A DNA stretch of 64,000 nucleotides from Chryseobacterium gambrini (GCF_900156825.1 NZ_FTOV01000002.1:515403-579402); one strand, 5' to 3'; shown: positions 37,254 to 47,039, numbered from the stretch's first letter. Numbers and translations: made by a program. The notes: a model not told the origin generated them from the sequence alone.

Positions 37254-38029
37254 CCTTAAATATCACTTTTTTTGTCGCGTTGATTGCCGTTCTGGTGATC
37301 ATCATGACATTTATTTTGTTGGCTTACAGAAGTTTCATCCAGAGAATCATTAAAGAGAAAAATGCACAGTACGAAGCAGAAGTTCAGCACCAGAAAAATC
37401 TTGCCCTGGAAAATATAAAAGCGCAGGAATCGGAACGGAAAAGGATTGCCGTAATGATCCACGACGACATCGGAAACCGTCTGAATATCCTTTCTTTATG
37501 GCTGAATAACTTAGATACGAAAGGCGATGAACTCATCAAAAAAAATATAACCACACAAATGTCTTCTCTCATAGATTCAGCCAGAAGCATTTCTCATTCA
37601 TTATATCCCGTGAATCTGGAATCCGTAGGTCTCGTTCTTTATATTGAAGAGCTGATTGCCAATTTATCGGGAAGAATAAACATTTCACTGAACGTGAGTC
37701 CGAAGTTTCAGAAAAAAGAAATCTTCGTGGAAGTTCAGCTGTACAGGATTATTCAGGAATTTACCACCAATGTTCTTAAACATTCGGAAGCATCAAGAGT
37801 CTGGATCTATATTAAGGATAATAAAACAAATCTTGCCGTTATCATTTCCGATAACGGACAAAGCTTTGAATATGATGAGGTGAAAAAAGGAATGGGTATC
37901 AAAAATATCGAATCCAGAATAAAATCCATGAACGCGGCGCACAAATGGAAAAATACTTTAGGTAAAGGCAGCCGATTAATTATAAAAATTCCATACAATG
38001 AACTCCCAGATCAGAATAGCATTAATTGA
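37241..38029 (+). CDS. NarL-type sensor histidine kinase (HisKA_3)
   Basis: One N-terminal membrane helix, then HisKA_3 dimerisation with ESERKRIAVMIHDDIGNRLN (phospho-His is the first H) and an HATPase with DNGQSFEYDEVKKGMGIKNI. No ATG lies at the start: a TTG at 37280 would cut the membrane helix short, while the frame is open upstream and an ATT at 37241, overlapping the previous stop, completes it. I prefer that rare start but it is not certain. Overlaps the response regulator by 32 bp, so a classic pair. Confidence 0.88.
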   Translation: MKEITLNITFFVALIAVLVIIMTFILLAYRSFIQRIIKEKNAQYEAEVQHQKNLALENIKAQESERKRIAVMIHDDIGNRLNILSLWLNNLDTKGDELIKKNITTQMSSLIDSARSISHSLYPVNLESVGLVLYIEELIANLSGRINISLNVSPKFQKKEIFVEVQLYRIIQEFTTNVLKHSEASRVWIYIKDNKTNLAVIISDNGQSFEYDEVKKGMGIKNIESRIKSMNAAHKWKNTLGKGSRLIIKIPYNELPDQNSIN

Positions 38030-38675
38030 TGATGAACAACTGATTCTCGAAGGCGTAAAAATGTTATTGTCTTCGGAACCGAACATCTCGGTAGGATCTA
38101 CCTCTACCAACGGACCGGATTTTTTAGAAACTTTAGAAAAAACCTCCGAAGAAGATTTTCCCGATATCGCACTGGTAGATGTACAGATGCAGCCCATGAA
38201 CGGATTTGAGCTGGTGGAAATTCTAAAAGAAAAATACCCCAATCTTAAAATCATTATCCTTTCTTCCCATTACAAAACAACCATTCTGGGATATATGGTG
38301 AAGCTGGGTGTTTCAGCATTTCTTCCGAAAAATTCAAACAGAAATGCTTTTATCGAAGCCATTACGATGGGGTATAAAAACGGAATTTTCTTCACTCCGG
38401 AAGATCATCAGATGATTTTTTCGTACATGAACAGCCCGACCAAGAAAAGAACACTTTTTGAAATGGACGATGAACTTTCCGATCGTGAAAAAGATGTGGT
38501 AAGACTCATCTGTCAGGAATGCACCAACAACGAAATCGCCGAAAAATTATTTATTAGTCCCAGAACCGTAGAAAGTCACAGACAGCGAATCGTCGAAAAA
38601 ATAGGAGCTAAAAATACAGTGGGAATTGTAATTTATGCCATTATCAACAATATCCATCCCTTAGAAAGAATCTGA
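37998..38675 (+). CDS. NarL/LuxR-type response regulator
   Basis: 225 aa: a receiver domain with phospho-acceptor D61 (ALVDVQMQPMNG) and a C-terminal LuxR helix-turn-helix (LSDREKDVVRLICQECT, then ISPRTVESHRQRI). It is translated overlapping the kinase and is its likely partner. Targets unknown; it may include the upstream membrane protein. A terminator starts at the stop codon. Confidence 0.93.
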   Translation: MNSQIRIALIDDEQLILEGVKMLLSSEPNISVGSTSTNGPDFLETLEKTSEEDFPDIALVDVQMQPMNGFELVEILKEKYPNLKIIILSSHYKTTILGYMVKLGVSAFLPKNSNRNAFIEAITMGYKNGIFFTPEDHQMIFSYMNSPTKKRTLFEMDDELSDREKDVVRLICQECTNNEIAEKLFISPRTVESHRQRIVEKIGAKNTVGIVIYAIINNIHPLERI

Positions 38676-38700
38676 TTCCGTAGAAATACGGAATTTTTTA
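38675..38700 (+). terminator. Terminator after the response regulator
   Basis: ATTCCGTA (38675-38682) and TACGGAAT (38687-38694), then T6. Confidence 0.75.
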
Positions 38701-38811
38701 TTTGGTACTTTCTACTCTATTATCCCGGTTTTTTTCATCGTTACTTTGGAGTGTTCATATAATAAGTGCTTCATTTTTAGGAATGAAGACCAGATAAAAC
38801 CACGAAGTGTA

Positions 38812-40161
38812 ATGGAAAACAACATCATCTCTGTCGGAATTTTCTTCGATGGAACAGGAAACAACGGGATGAATGCCACTTCTCATAAAAAACCACTTAG
38901 GAATAACGAAAGCTATTACGGTAATGTTACCAATATCTATAAATTATTTAAGCTGTTTAAAAGTGATGAGAAAAAATATGTAGGAGGAATCGGAACTGTT
39001 ACGGGAAACGAAGACAGTGATTTTGCGATGGCTACGTGTAAAAATCCTGCGGGATATCACGGGTATTCTTCAGATGATAAACTGGAAGAGGCTTTTTCTT
39101 TCATTAAAACAACAATTGAAGACGATACCAAAGAATATCATTTGTATGTCTATGGTTTCAGCCGTGGAGCAATGCTCGCAAGGAATTTTTGTAATAAAGT
39201 AATACACCGTACGTCAGAATTTTCAGAAAAAACAGTTAAAATTAAATTTCTGGGAGTTTTTGATACCGTAGAATCTGCTGCTTTCAGTGATTATGATGTG
39301 GCGGTTTTGCCCGAAACGGAAAGGGTTCTGCATATTTGCGCAATTAATGAATGCAGGTATTTTTTTCCTTTAACAGGCATTTTCGAAGAGTCAAAAGAAA
39401 GAACAGATGCAAAATGGGAGAGCGGAAACTTGGTCTGGAAAGAAATTTTTGTTCCCGGAGCGCATGCAGATGTCGGAGGAGGATATTTGGAAGGTTCCCA
39501 ATCGGTTTACATCTCACCGAATTTTATTAAAAATACGGAACTGTATTACTATATAGAAAACATCAAAGGAACAGCTTTGGATTCAGAAAAAAATAAAATC
39601 TGGAGTTCTGTTTTAAAAGATTATAAAATAGATAAAGGCGATGTTTTTTCTCAGGCTTACGTGGCAAGAGATCTGGTGTACAGCGAGCTTTCAAAGATTT
39701 ACGGAAAACTGATGCTGATGGAAACCAATGCTGGACAAGCAGTCTTTAATACGGATTTTGATGAAACTACCTTTAAAATTCATCCTGAAAAACATCCTTA
39801 TTTAACGGAATTATCGGAGGCTCTTAAAAATTATATTAAAAACCTTTCATCAGACCTTAAGCCGGATTACAGTTATGAAAAACTGGCAGATTATACCCAT
39901 ATTTCGGCAAATTTCGGCTTATATCATCCGGCTTTGCCGATGGATTTGAAATCAGGAGCCAATACAGAATTCATCAATAACGGACTGAATGTTCCGAGCC
40001 ATTCGGATGATCAGTTCAATAAAAACCAATCACGATTACAGTCTGAGATCCATCATATTGAAGATTCTGTCGTGGATTACGCCTACGGAACCAATATTCC
40101 CAATAACGATAATTGGAGCCGTACCATTTTGATCAAAGAAAATTTTTATAATAAATGTTAG
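38812..40161 (+). CDS. DUF2235 alpha/beta-hydrolase, Tle1-like
   Basis: 449 aa from the ATG at 38812; a TTG-started extension to 38746 overlaps the promoter-like region. DUF2235 features: GIFFDGTGNN at the N-terminus, the nucleophile elbow YGFSRGAML (Ser 117), LGVFDTVES with Asp and FVPGAHADVGGGY with His. Relatives include Tle1 phospholipase effectors of type VI secretion. No signal peptide; no T6SS, VgrG or immunity gene adjacent in the window. May be an orphan effector or house enzyme. Confidence 0.82.
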   Translation: MENNIISVGIFFDGTGNNGMNATSHKKPLRNNESYYGNVTNIYKLFKLFKSDEKKYVGGIGTVTGNEDSDFAMATCKNPAGYHGYSSDDKLEEAFSFIKTTIEDDTKEYHLYVYGFSRGAMLARNFCNKVIHRTSEFSEKTVKIKFLGVFDTVESAAFSDYDVAVLPETERVLHICAINECRYFFPLTGIFEESKERTDAKWESGNLVWKEIFVPGAHADVGGGYLEGSQSVYISPNFIKNTELYYYIENIKGTALDSEKNKIWSSVLKDYKIDKGDVFSQAYVARDLVYSELSKIYGKLMLMETNAGQAVFNTDFDETTFKIHPEKHPYLTELSEALKNYIKNLSSDLKPDYSYEKLADYTHISANFGLYHPALPMDLKSGANTEFINNGLNVPSHSDDQFNKNQSRLQSEIHHIEDSVVDYAYGTNIPNNDNWSRTILIKENFYNKC

Positions 40162-40188
40162 TACATTTTCAGTTTTAAATTTAGGTGT

Positions 40189-40222
40189 TGAGCTGTCTTG
40201 GTTAGGCAGCTCAGTTTTTTTA
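40189..40222 (+). terminator. Terminator after the DUF2235 gene
   Basis: TGAGCTG (40189-40195) pairs with CAGCTCA (40207-40213), then GT7. Confidence 0.65.
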
Positions 40223-40242
40223 TCATTTGTATTTGCTCTTTT

Positions 40243-40584
40243 TTAATGATTTCCTGTTAATGTTCTTTTCAGATCTCCTTTTTCTTTTATCAACAGAAAT
40301 AAAAAATAAGGAGCAAAAACCATAATTCCCACAATACTTGCTGTAATAGCAATGAAAATAGATTTCAAAGTAAAATTGTTTCGCCACATGATCCATAATC
40401 CTGAAAGCATAAGATAACAGGAAAAATCCAGATTAAATTGTCCGCTCCAGCCAATAGCCGCAATGTTATTAACGAAAACACTTAGCAAATCTGCGCCTTC
40501 CTTTTGAAAACAGAATATTGTGTACACAAACAGTGTTAAAGATTGAACAATTAAAAGAATTTTAAGAAAATTTGAATTTTTCAT
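40243..40584 (-). CDS. Small inner-membrane protein, unknown
   Basis: 113 aa with about three hydrophobic segments (FLKILLIVQSLTLFVYTIF, CYLMLSGLWIMW, ITASIVGIMVFAPYFLFLLI). It resembles DUF2834-like small membrane proteins in general shape, but the family is not certain. Downstream of another membrane protein and the TetR gene on the same strand, so the three may form a unit. Confidence 0.6.
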   Translation of the reverse strand: MKNSNFLKILLIVQSLTLFVYTIFCFQKEGADLLSVFVNNIAAIGWSGQFNLDFSCYLMLSGLWIMWRNNFTLKSIFIAITASIVGIMVFAPYFLFLLIKEKGDLKRTLTGNH

Positions 40585-40617
40585 TGATGAATTTTTTGAT
40601 AGAAATGGGTAAAAATT

Positions 40618-41037
40618 TTAATTTTTAACTTTTTTCCACAGAGGTCCTGCAGCAATGAGTAAAACAATAATATTGATAAAAGCATTGCTTGAATTTCCGG
40701 ATGCTATAGAACCTGCGCTGTCTAGAAAAAACCATGCTAAAAGTCCGGCTAAAACAGACCTTCGGACTTCATCGGGAGCTTTTGGATAAACCCATTTTTG
40801 CAGAAACCATATACAAATTCCCCAACCGAATAGAAAACCTCCTGTTAAAGCACTCAAAAATCGTGTGGTAGGATCATAAAAAGTCTGCAATCCGTCCAAA
40901 GGAAGACTCAGAAGATCCAAAGACCATCTTGCAGGTTCGGAAGTAGGTAACATTGTTCCTAAGAAAAAAACAGGACCAAAAGAACCTATGACAATGGCGG
41001 TTATTTTTAAATAGAAATGATGAAATTTTTGCGTCAT
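40618..41037 (-). CDS. Membrane protein, unknown
   Basis: 139 aa with about four transmembrane segments (ITAIVIGSFGPVFFLGTML, LTGGFLFGWGICIWFL, SVLAGLLAWFFLDSAGSIA, INIIVLLIAAG). The conserved-looking GWGICIWFLQ and FFLDSAGS blocks suggest a small family I cannot name. It lies 33 bp upstream of the next small membrane protein and downstream of a TetR regulator that may control it. Confidence 0.62.
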   Translation of the reverse strand: MTQKFHHFYLKITAIVIGSFGPVFFLGTMLPTSEPARWSLDLLSLPLDGLQTFYDPTTRFLSALTGGFLFGWGICIWFLQKWVYPKAPDEVRRSVLAGLLAWFFLDSAGSIASGNSSNAFINIIVLLIAAGPLWKKVKN

Positions 41038-41141
41038 GGAACGAATAATTTTTTTTGCAAAATTACTCAGGAAACAATGTTAATGTTAGACGCTTCCGTA
41101 CAATGTAAAAAGATTTATAAAAAGTATTTGAGAAGGATTTC

Positions 41142-41675
41142 TTATTCAAAGTTTTTTGCAATTCTTTTTAAATTTTCAAAATAGGCAGTAAGCCATTCTT
41201 TAGTTATATTTTCAGGATTAATCTGGAGAAAAAAGTTTTCCAGTGCCAATTCAAAAAGACTTTCCAACTGCCGTTGAGAAAGTTTAAGCTGAAGATCTTT
41301 AGCCCAGATTTTTACAAACTGGTTTCCGACAATCTGGTTAGATTTTTCCAAAGTTGTTTTGAAATTTTGCTTCTGCTGCTGAAACCGTAGTTGACGGTTA
41401 AAAAGAAGGTCGATTTTATGTTCAGCCAAGATTTCAATAAGTTCAGGATGTATATTTTGGGCATTCTTTTCTTTTTCTGCAATAATTTCAGATCTATTTA
41501 AATGAAAACTTAATAATTCTTCCATAAATCCTTCTGTATCTGCAAAATGATGATAAAAGGAAGATTTACTTTTTCCGGTTTCTCTCGCAAGCTTCTCTAT
41601 TTTCAGTGCATTTTCACCATGAGTGGCAAAAGTTTCATAGCCTGCTTTTATCCAAAGAAATTGAGTATCATTCAT
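41142..41675 (-). CDS. TetR-family transcriptional regulator
   Basis: 177 aa. The N-terminal helix-turn-helix reads FATHGENALKIEKLARETG with KSKSSFYHHFADTEGFMEEL, the TetR DNA-binding signature; the ligand domain is unspecific. It stands upstream of the two small membrane genes on the same strand and divergent from the ABC-F gene. Probably represses the neighbouring membrane genes; ligand unknown. Confidence 0.9.
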   Translation of the reverse strand: MNDTQFLWIKAGYETFATHGENALKIEKLARETGKSKSSFYHHFADTEGFMEELLSFHLNRSEIIAEKEKNAQNIHPELIEILAEHKIDLLFNRQLRFQQQKQNFKTTLEKSNQIVGNQFVKIWAKDLQLKLSQRQLESLFELALENFFLQINPENITKEWLTAYFENLKRIAKNFE

Positions 41676-41790
41676 TAATGAAGTTTGTGTTTTGTTTCAT
41701 TCAGCAATTTCTGTGCTGAAATTTGAGTGTAATTTCCTTCAAATTTAAAAATTAAAATTAATGTTCATCTCTATTAAAGTTTTAACAAGT

Positions 41791-41819
41791 TTGCAATTGC
41801 TTTATTTTCCGTATTTTTG
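41791..41819 (+). promoter_or_regulatory. Promoter of the ABC-F gene
   Basis: TTG at 41791-41793, 18 bases, TATTTTTG at 41812-41819; ATG at 41862. Confidence 0.65.
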
Positions 41820-41861
41820 CACCCGAAAATTCATTATTCACTATTAATCATTATTTAACAC

Positions 41862-43793
41862 ATGCTTTCGGTTCAAGGTTTAGGATTACATCATTCAGGA
41901 ACATATCTGTTTCAAAACGTGAATTTCACGATTAAAAAGGATGATAAAATTGGTTTGGTCGGTAAAAATGGAGCGGGGAAATCCACTTTATTGAAAATGC
42001 TTTCCGGAGAAATTAATTTCTACGAAGGAAACGTGGTTCCGGAAGGAAATATCACCATTGGTTTCTTAAAACAGGATCTCGATTTCGTAAAAGGAAGAAC
42101 GGTCTGGGCAGAAACAATGCAGGCTTTCGAACAGATCAACGCATGGAAAAATGAGCTTGAGGATGTGAATCATCAGATGGCGACAAGAACCGACTATGAA
42201 AGCGATTCTTACACAGATCTGATTAATAAAATGACGGAACTGAACGACCTTTTAATGAACCACGACGCTTACAATCTGGAAGGCGATATGGAAAAAGTAT
42301 TGTTTGGTCTTGGTTTTAAAGCGGATGATTTCCAGAAAATTACCGATGAATTTTCCGGAGGCTGGAGAATGAGAATCGAACTGGCAAAACTGTTGCTGCA
42401 AAAGAACGACATCATGCTTCTCGATGAGCCTACGAACCACCTGGATATGGAATCCATCATGTGGCTGGAAAACTTTTTGAAAGATTATCCCGGAGCAATT
42501 GTTCTGGTAAGTCACGATAAGCAGTTCATGACCGCGGTTTGTAACCGTACTTTCGATATCAACAACAAAAAAGTTGACGATTATAAAGCCAATTATTCCA
42601 AATATCTTGTGATGCGCGAAGACCGCCGCGAAAAACTGATTCAGGCTAAAAAGAATCAGGATGCGGAGATCAAGCAGATGGAAGATAACATCAATAAGTT
42701 CCGTGCAAGTGCTACAAAAGCATCATTCGCACAGTCTTTGATTAAAAAATTAGACAAAATTGAACGTATTGAAGTAGATAATGAAGACGTTTCTAAATTC
42801 AATATCCGTTTCGTACAGTCGCAGGTTCCCGGAAAAATTATCTTCGAAGCTGAAAATCTTGGAAAATCTTACGGAGAAAAGCAGATTTTTGATGATGTGG
42901 ATTTTATCGTTCAGCGAGGAGACAGAATTGCACTTCTTGGACAAAACGGACAGGGAAAAACAACGTTGGCGAAAATTCTTGCAGGAGACATTAAAGATTA
43001 CTCAGGAACATGGAATCTCGGACATAACGTAAACATCGGGTATTTCGCACAGAATCAGGAAGAAGTTTTAACTCCGAATAAAACGGTTCAGGAAGAAGCA
43101 GAAGATGCGGCAACCGAAGAAACGAGACCAAGAGTCCGCGATTTGTTAGGATCTTTCCTTTTTCAGGGGGAAGCGGTGAACAAAAAAACAAAAGTACTTT
43201 CCGGAGGGGAAAGAAACCGTTTGGCGCTTTGTAAATTGTTGCTTCGTCCTTTCAACACGCTGATTATGGACGAACCTACGAACCACTTGGATATTCAGTC
43301 TAAGGAAATTATTAAGCTGGCTCTTCAGAAATTTGAAGGAACATTAATTGTGATTTCGCACGACAGGGAATTCTTACAGGGACTTTGTGACAAGATCTAC
43401 GAATTCCGTGATGGTAAAATGAAAGAATTCTTAGGAGACATCAATGAATATCTTGAATTCAGACAAAAAGAATCCATCAGAGAAATCTCTGCTGAAAAAG
43501 CAAAACTTCATGGAGAAGAGACGAAGGTTGAAGTAAAAGCAAAGAAAGAGGACAAGCCTGCAACAGAAACTCAACAATCAACCATTGTAAGCAAAGAGCA
43601 GAAAAATATTCAGAATAAACTGAAAAAGGTAGAAGAAAAAATTACCGAACTGGAAACAAAAGTTGAGGAATTTGAAGCTTCTTTCACCAAAGCAAATCCT
43701 TCTGAAGAAACACTGGAAAAATACAACAGTATCAAAGAAGAGCTGGATCTTGCTTTGCAGGAGTGGGAATATTTGGGCACTCAGTTGGATTAA
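41862..43793 (+). CDS. ABC-F family ribosome-associated ATPase
   Basis: 643 aa with two ABC domains and no membrane segments. Domain 1: GLVGKNGAGKSTLLK, FSGGWRMRIELA, LLDEPTNHLD. Domain 2: LLGQNGQGKTTLAK, LSGGERNRLALCK, IMDEPTNHLD. The inter-domain linker (P-site tip region) is Lys/Glu-rich, and there is a C-terminal coiled coil of ~100 residues, as in Uup/YheS-type ABC-F proteins. It acts on the ribosome or DNA-related processes in the cytoplasm; exact subfamily unresolved, no antibiotic resistance implied. Confidence 0.92.
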   Translation: MLSVQGLGLHHSGTYLFQNVNFTIKKDDKIGLVGKNGAGKSTLLKMLSGEINFYEGNVVPEGNITIGFLKQDLDFVKGRTVWAETMQAFEQINAWKNELEDVNHQMATRTDYESDSYTDLINKMTELNDLLMNHDAYNLEGDMEKVLFGLGFKADDFQKITDEFSGGWRMRIELAKLLLQKNDIMLLDEPTNHLDMESIMWLENFLKDYPGAIVLVSHDKQFMTAVCNRTFDINNKKVDDYKANYSKYLVMREDRREKLIQAKKNQDAEIKQMEDNINKFRASATKASFAQSLIKKLDKIERIEVDNEDVSKFNIRFVQSQVPGKIIFEAENLGKSYGEKQIFDDVDFIVQRGDRIALLGQNGQGKTTLAKILAGDIKDYSGTWNLGHNVNIGYFAQNQEEVLTPNKTVQEEAEDAATEETRPRVRDLLGSFLFQGEAVNKKTKVLSGGERNRLALCKLLLRPFNTLIMDEPTNHLDIQSKEIIKLALQKFEGTLIVISHDREFLQGLCDKIYEFRDGKMKEFLGDINEYLEFRQKESIREISAEKAKLHGEETKVEVKAKKEDKPATETQQSTIVSKEQKNIQNKLKKVEEKITELETKVEEFEASFTKANPSEETLEKYNSIKEELDLALQEWEYLGTQLD

Positions 43794-43814
43794 TTTCTAA
43801 GAAATACATAAAAT

Positions 43815-43847
43815 AAACCTTATAGGTTTTTAAAACCTATAAGGTTT
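43815..43847 (+). terminator. Long perfect AT-rich hairpin after the ABC-F gene
   Basis: AAACCTTATAGGTTTT (43815-43830) and AAAACCTATAAGGTTT (43832-43847), 16-bp perfect stem around one base. No U-run follows, so a recurrent palindrome is an alternative to a terminator. Confidence 0.55.
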
Positions 43848-43950
43848 GATTACAGTTTGTAACAAAATCTCATTTCTAATTACTCATCTATCAAAATATT
43901 TTAAGAAAACTTTAATCTTAATTTTTAAATTATTTTTATAATTTTGAGGA

Positions 43951-44313
43951 ATGATTTTTAAAGAAAACAGAAATCTGAAGAATTTTATTTCCAAATTATT
44001 GTTTGGAATCTATTTTCTTGCGCTGTTTTCCCAGAATTTCCACAGTCACAGTTCCGAAGATGTTTTTAAAAACTTCAGCTTCAAAAAATCGGAAAATACA
44101 GTTACTAAAAATATAGCGAAGGAAAAATCAGCAGACTGTCTTGCCTGTCATTTCTTAGCTACCGGAAATACTTTAGTTCCTCAAGAATTCAGTTTTTCTT
44201 TTGCGCATTATACGCATGAAGTAAAGCAGATCATTACCGTTCAGGAAAAAATATGGTCTCAGACCAAATTTACCTTTCAGCTTCGCGGTCCGCCCGCAAT
44301 TCATAATTCATAG
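43951..44313 (+). CDS. Small exported protein with CxxCH motif, DUF2946-like
   Basis: 120 aa. An N-terminal hydrophobic segment (FISKLLFGIYFLALFSQNF) is followed by HSHSSED, the motif SADCLACHFLA and a C-terminus ending QLRGPPA, as in DUF2946 proteins found beside metal-linked TonB receptors. CLACH fits a haem c motif, but with the His-rich stretch a metal-binding role is as likely. A TonB receptor gene follows 290 bp downstream. A TAATTTTG box lies five bases before the ATG. Confidence 0.6.
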   Translation: MIFKENRNLKNFISKLLFGIYFLALFSQNFHSHSSEDVFKNFSFKKSENTVTKNIAKEKSADCLACHFLATGNTLVPQEFSFSFAHYTHEVKQIITVQEKIWSQTKFTFQLRGPPAIHNS

Positions 44314-44606
44314 ATTTTTTTCGGATTTTTGCTAAATAATTTTTAGATACATAATGTATTTAATTAAACTAATCTATTTTTTTAAACCATTAAGATGAAT
44401 TTAGGAATTAAGTTTTATTAAGAAAAATCATATAGATTTTTTGTGTGCCTTAAAAGCAAGGTTAAACTTAATTACACTAAAATTCTTAAAACAAATCTTA
44501 ACGGTTCAAAATTGAGCATCGAGATTCATCGTCTGAAGCTAAAAAAATCCAATTCAAATTTTAACGAAAAAGTACCCTGAAAAGTACACAATCAATCTAT
44601 TTAACA
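44314..44606. other. Intergenic region with a MITE-like inverted repeat
   Basis: AACCATTAAGAT (44385-44396) is inverted with one mismatch at 44495-44506 (ATCTTAACGGTT), and the next ~18 bases of each arm also match imperfectly. The whole ~122-bp unit could fold into a long hairpin or be a decayed miniature mobile element. No ORF inside. Confidence 0.55.
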
Positions 44607-46991
44607 ATGAAATTGATCTATAGTTTTATGCTGATCCTTTGCGGATTTGCATTTACAAACGCACAGCAGACTTACACGGTAGAAGGAACAGTTCAGGATT
44701 TTCACGACAAAACCATGCTGGAAAATGCATCCGTGAAAATTGGAGATTTTTCTGCAAAAACCGATAAAAACGGTAAGTTTTCAATCAATAAAATTCCTGC
44801 GGGAAAATATATACTCATTGCTAAACATCCTGATTGTAATGATTATACTGAAAATGTAGGAGTTACACAGGATTTGCATTTAACAATTACGCTTGAACAT
44901 CACGTTCAGGATATCGAAACGGTTACCATTCACGGAAATCATAAAAACAACGGATCTCTGGTTGTCAAAACGCTTGATAAATCTGAAATTCAAAGAAATT
45001 CCACAGATAATTTAGGGAATTTACTGACGAAGATTTCGGGAGTCAGTGCTTTGAAAACGGGAAATAATATCTCAAAACCTATTATTCACGGGCTTTACGG
45101 AAGCAGAATCTCTATCTTAAACAATGGAGTGAGGCTTGCTGAGCAGGAGTGGGGAGTGGAACACGCTCCGAATGTGGATATTAATAATTTCCAGCATATC
45201 GACGTCATCAAAGGAGCTTCTGCATTGAAGTACGGAAGTGATGCGATTGGCGGAGTGGTCATTATGGAGCCGGAAGTTTTCCCTAAAAAAGATACTTTAA
45301 AAGGATCAGTAGGTCTTACCGGAATTTCCAATGGAAGAGGAATGGCTCTGGATGCGGATGTTGCGAAAATCTGGAAAAACGGATGGGCGGTAAAAACCGG
45401 AGGAAGCATCAAAAAATTGGGAGATCAGAACGCTCCGGATTATAACCTGATGAATACGGGAATGGATTTTTCTTCCTTTAATTTTACCGTTCAGAATAAT
45501 ACGTATGAAAGGGGAATTTCTTTCGATTATTATTTAACGAACCAGAATATTGGAATCTACAGAGGTTCTCATGTGGGAAACAATGAAGATTTTTACAACG
45601 CAACCACCACGAAAATTCCGATTTATACAGGAACTTTCAGTTATGATATTGATAATCCGAGACAGGTGATCGAGCATCATATCGCGAAAGTTTCGGCTTT
45701 CAAAAGATTTGAAAACATCGGGAAAGTTTCTGCAACGTACAGTTATCAGTACAACCACAGACAGGAATATGACATCAGAAGAGGAGAGTTGAAAGATACG
45801 CCTTCTCTGGATCTGGAACTGATGACGCATCAGTTTAATCTTAATGATTTGCTGGAAAGAGGAAAGTTTTCTCTGGAAACGGGAATTGATGCGAGTTTTC
45901 AGAACAATTATTCGGATCCGGCGACAAAAGCAAGACGTCTGATTCCGAACTATGATAAGTATGCGGCAGGTTTTTATTCTATTTTTAAATATAAAATCTC
46001 CGGCAATTTCAATGTGGAGGCAGGAGCGCGATACGATTTTACGCGTTACGATGTTACGAAATGGTATGATAAAAGCGATTGGGAGAGGAGATATGCAGAT
46101 TCTTATCCTCAGTTTTATGTAAAAACAGACCAGAACAGGATTCTTACGCGTCCTCAACTGAATTATAACAATGTCTCGTTGAATGCTGGTCTTGAATATC
46201 GTCCGAATTCATCTTTTGATCTGAAATTCAATTATGCTAAAGTAGGAAGAACACCGAATATTGCTGAATTGTTTTCAGACGGATTGCATCATTCTGCTTC
46301 TGTGATCGAAATTGGTGATATGGGACTGAAAAATGAACAGGGACATCAGTTTAATCTTACCGTTGATTCAAAATTCAATGTTTTAAAAGGATTGAATGTT
46401 TCTGTAAATCCCTACTTTTTTATCACCAAGAATTTCATCAACGAAGTTCCTACAGGAGTTCAGAATACGATCAGAGGAGTATTTCCGGTGTGGTCTTATC
46501 AGCAGATCGATGCCAAAATGTATGGGGTAGATCTGGATGTTAATCTTAAACTTACGGATCACCTTACTTATGTAGGAAAAGGAAGTTATGTTTACGGACA
46601 GGACGATACAAACAATGTTCCGTTGATTTTAATGATGCCTCCTAATTTTTCCAATGCATTACAGTTTAAAAAGGAAAACTGGAAGCAGTTTTATTTTACG
46701 GTAGAAAACCAGACTTTTCTTAAGCAGAACAGATTTCCGGTGTACAATGCAACCATACCAATATATATAGACGGAGATGAAGTGGAAAAAACGGTGGATC
46801 TCAGTACTCCGCCAAACGGTTATTCTCTCTGGAATATCCAGACAGGAATCAACATCAGCAAAAATCTTTCTGCGGGACTTATCGTGAACAATCTTTTCAA
46901 TGTTTCGTATAGAGATTATCTGAACAGGATGCGATTTTTCTCGGATGAGGCAGGAAGAAACTTTATTCTCAACTTTAGATACAAATTCTAA
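44607..46991 (+). CDS. TonB-dependent receptor, metal type (ZnuD-like)
   Basis: 794 aa: signal peptide to about residue 19, a carboxypeptidase-regulatory-like beta domain (~22-105), a plug with NLLTKISGVSALKTGNNISK and HGLYGSRISILNNGV, and a large barrel ending FRYKF. ELFSDGLHHSASVIEIGD in the barrel, with paired His, resembles ZnuD-type zinc receptors. The DUF2946-like gene before and lipoprotein after support a metal-uptake locus. Zinc is inferred; haem or copper cannot be excluded. Confidence 0.8.
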   Translation: MKLIYSFMLILCGFAFTNAQQTYTVEGTVQDFHDKTMLENASVKIGDFSAKTDKNGKFSINKIPAGKYILIAKHPDCNDYTENVGVTQDLHLTITLEHHVQDIETVTIHGNHKNNGSLVVKTLDKSEIQRNSTDNLGNLLTKISGVSALKTGNNISKPIIHGLYGSRISILNNGVRLAEQEWGVEHAPNVDINNFQHIDVIKGASALKYGSDAIGGVVIMEPEVFPKKDTLKGSVGLTGISNGRGMALDADVAKIWKNGWAVKTGGSIKKLGDQNAPDYNLMNTGMDFSSFNFTVQNNTYERGISFDYYLTNQNIGIYRGSHVGNNEDFYNATTTKIPIYTGTFSYDIDNPRQVIEHHIAKVSAFKRFENIGKVSATYSYQYNHRQEYDIRRGELKDTPSLDLELMTHQFNLNDLLERGKFSLETGIDASFQNNYSDPATKARRLIPNYDKYAAGFYSIFKYKISGNFNVEAGARYDFTRYDVTKWYDKSDWERRYADSYPQFYVKTDQNRILTRPQLNYNNVSLNAGLEYRPNSSFDLKFNYAKVGRTPNIAELFSDGLHHSASVIEIGDMGLKNEQGHQFNLTVDSKFNVLKGLNVSVNPYFFITKNFINEVPTGVQNTIRGVFPVWSYQQIDAKMYGVDLDVNLKLTDHLTYVGKGSYVYGQDDTNNVPLILMMPPNFSNALQFKKENWKQFYFTVENQTFLKQNRFPVYNATIPIYIDGDEVEKTVDLSTPPNGYSLWNIQTGINISKNLSAGLIVNNLFNVSYRDYLNRMRFFSDEAGRNFILNFRYKF

Positions 46992-47039
46992 AGATTTTTA
47001 AAACCATCAGACAAAATATCAACTTTAAAATTTAAAAAA

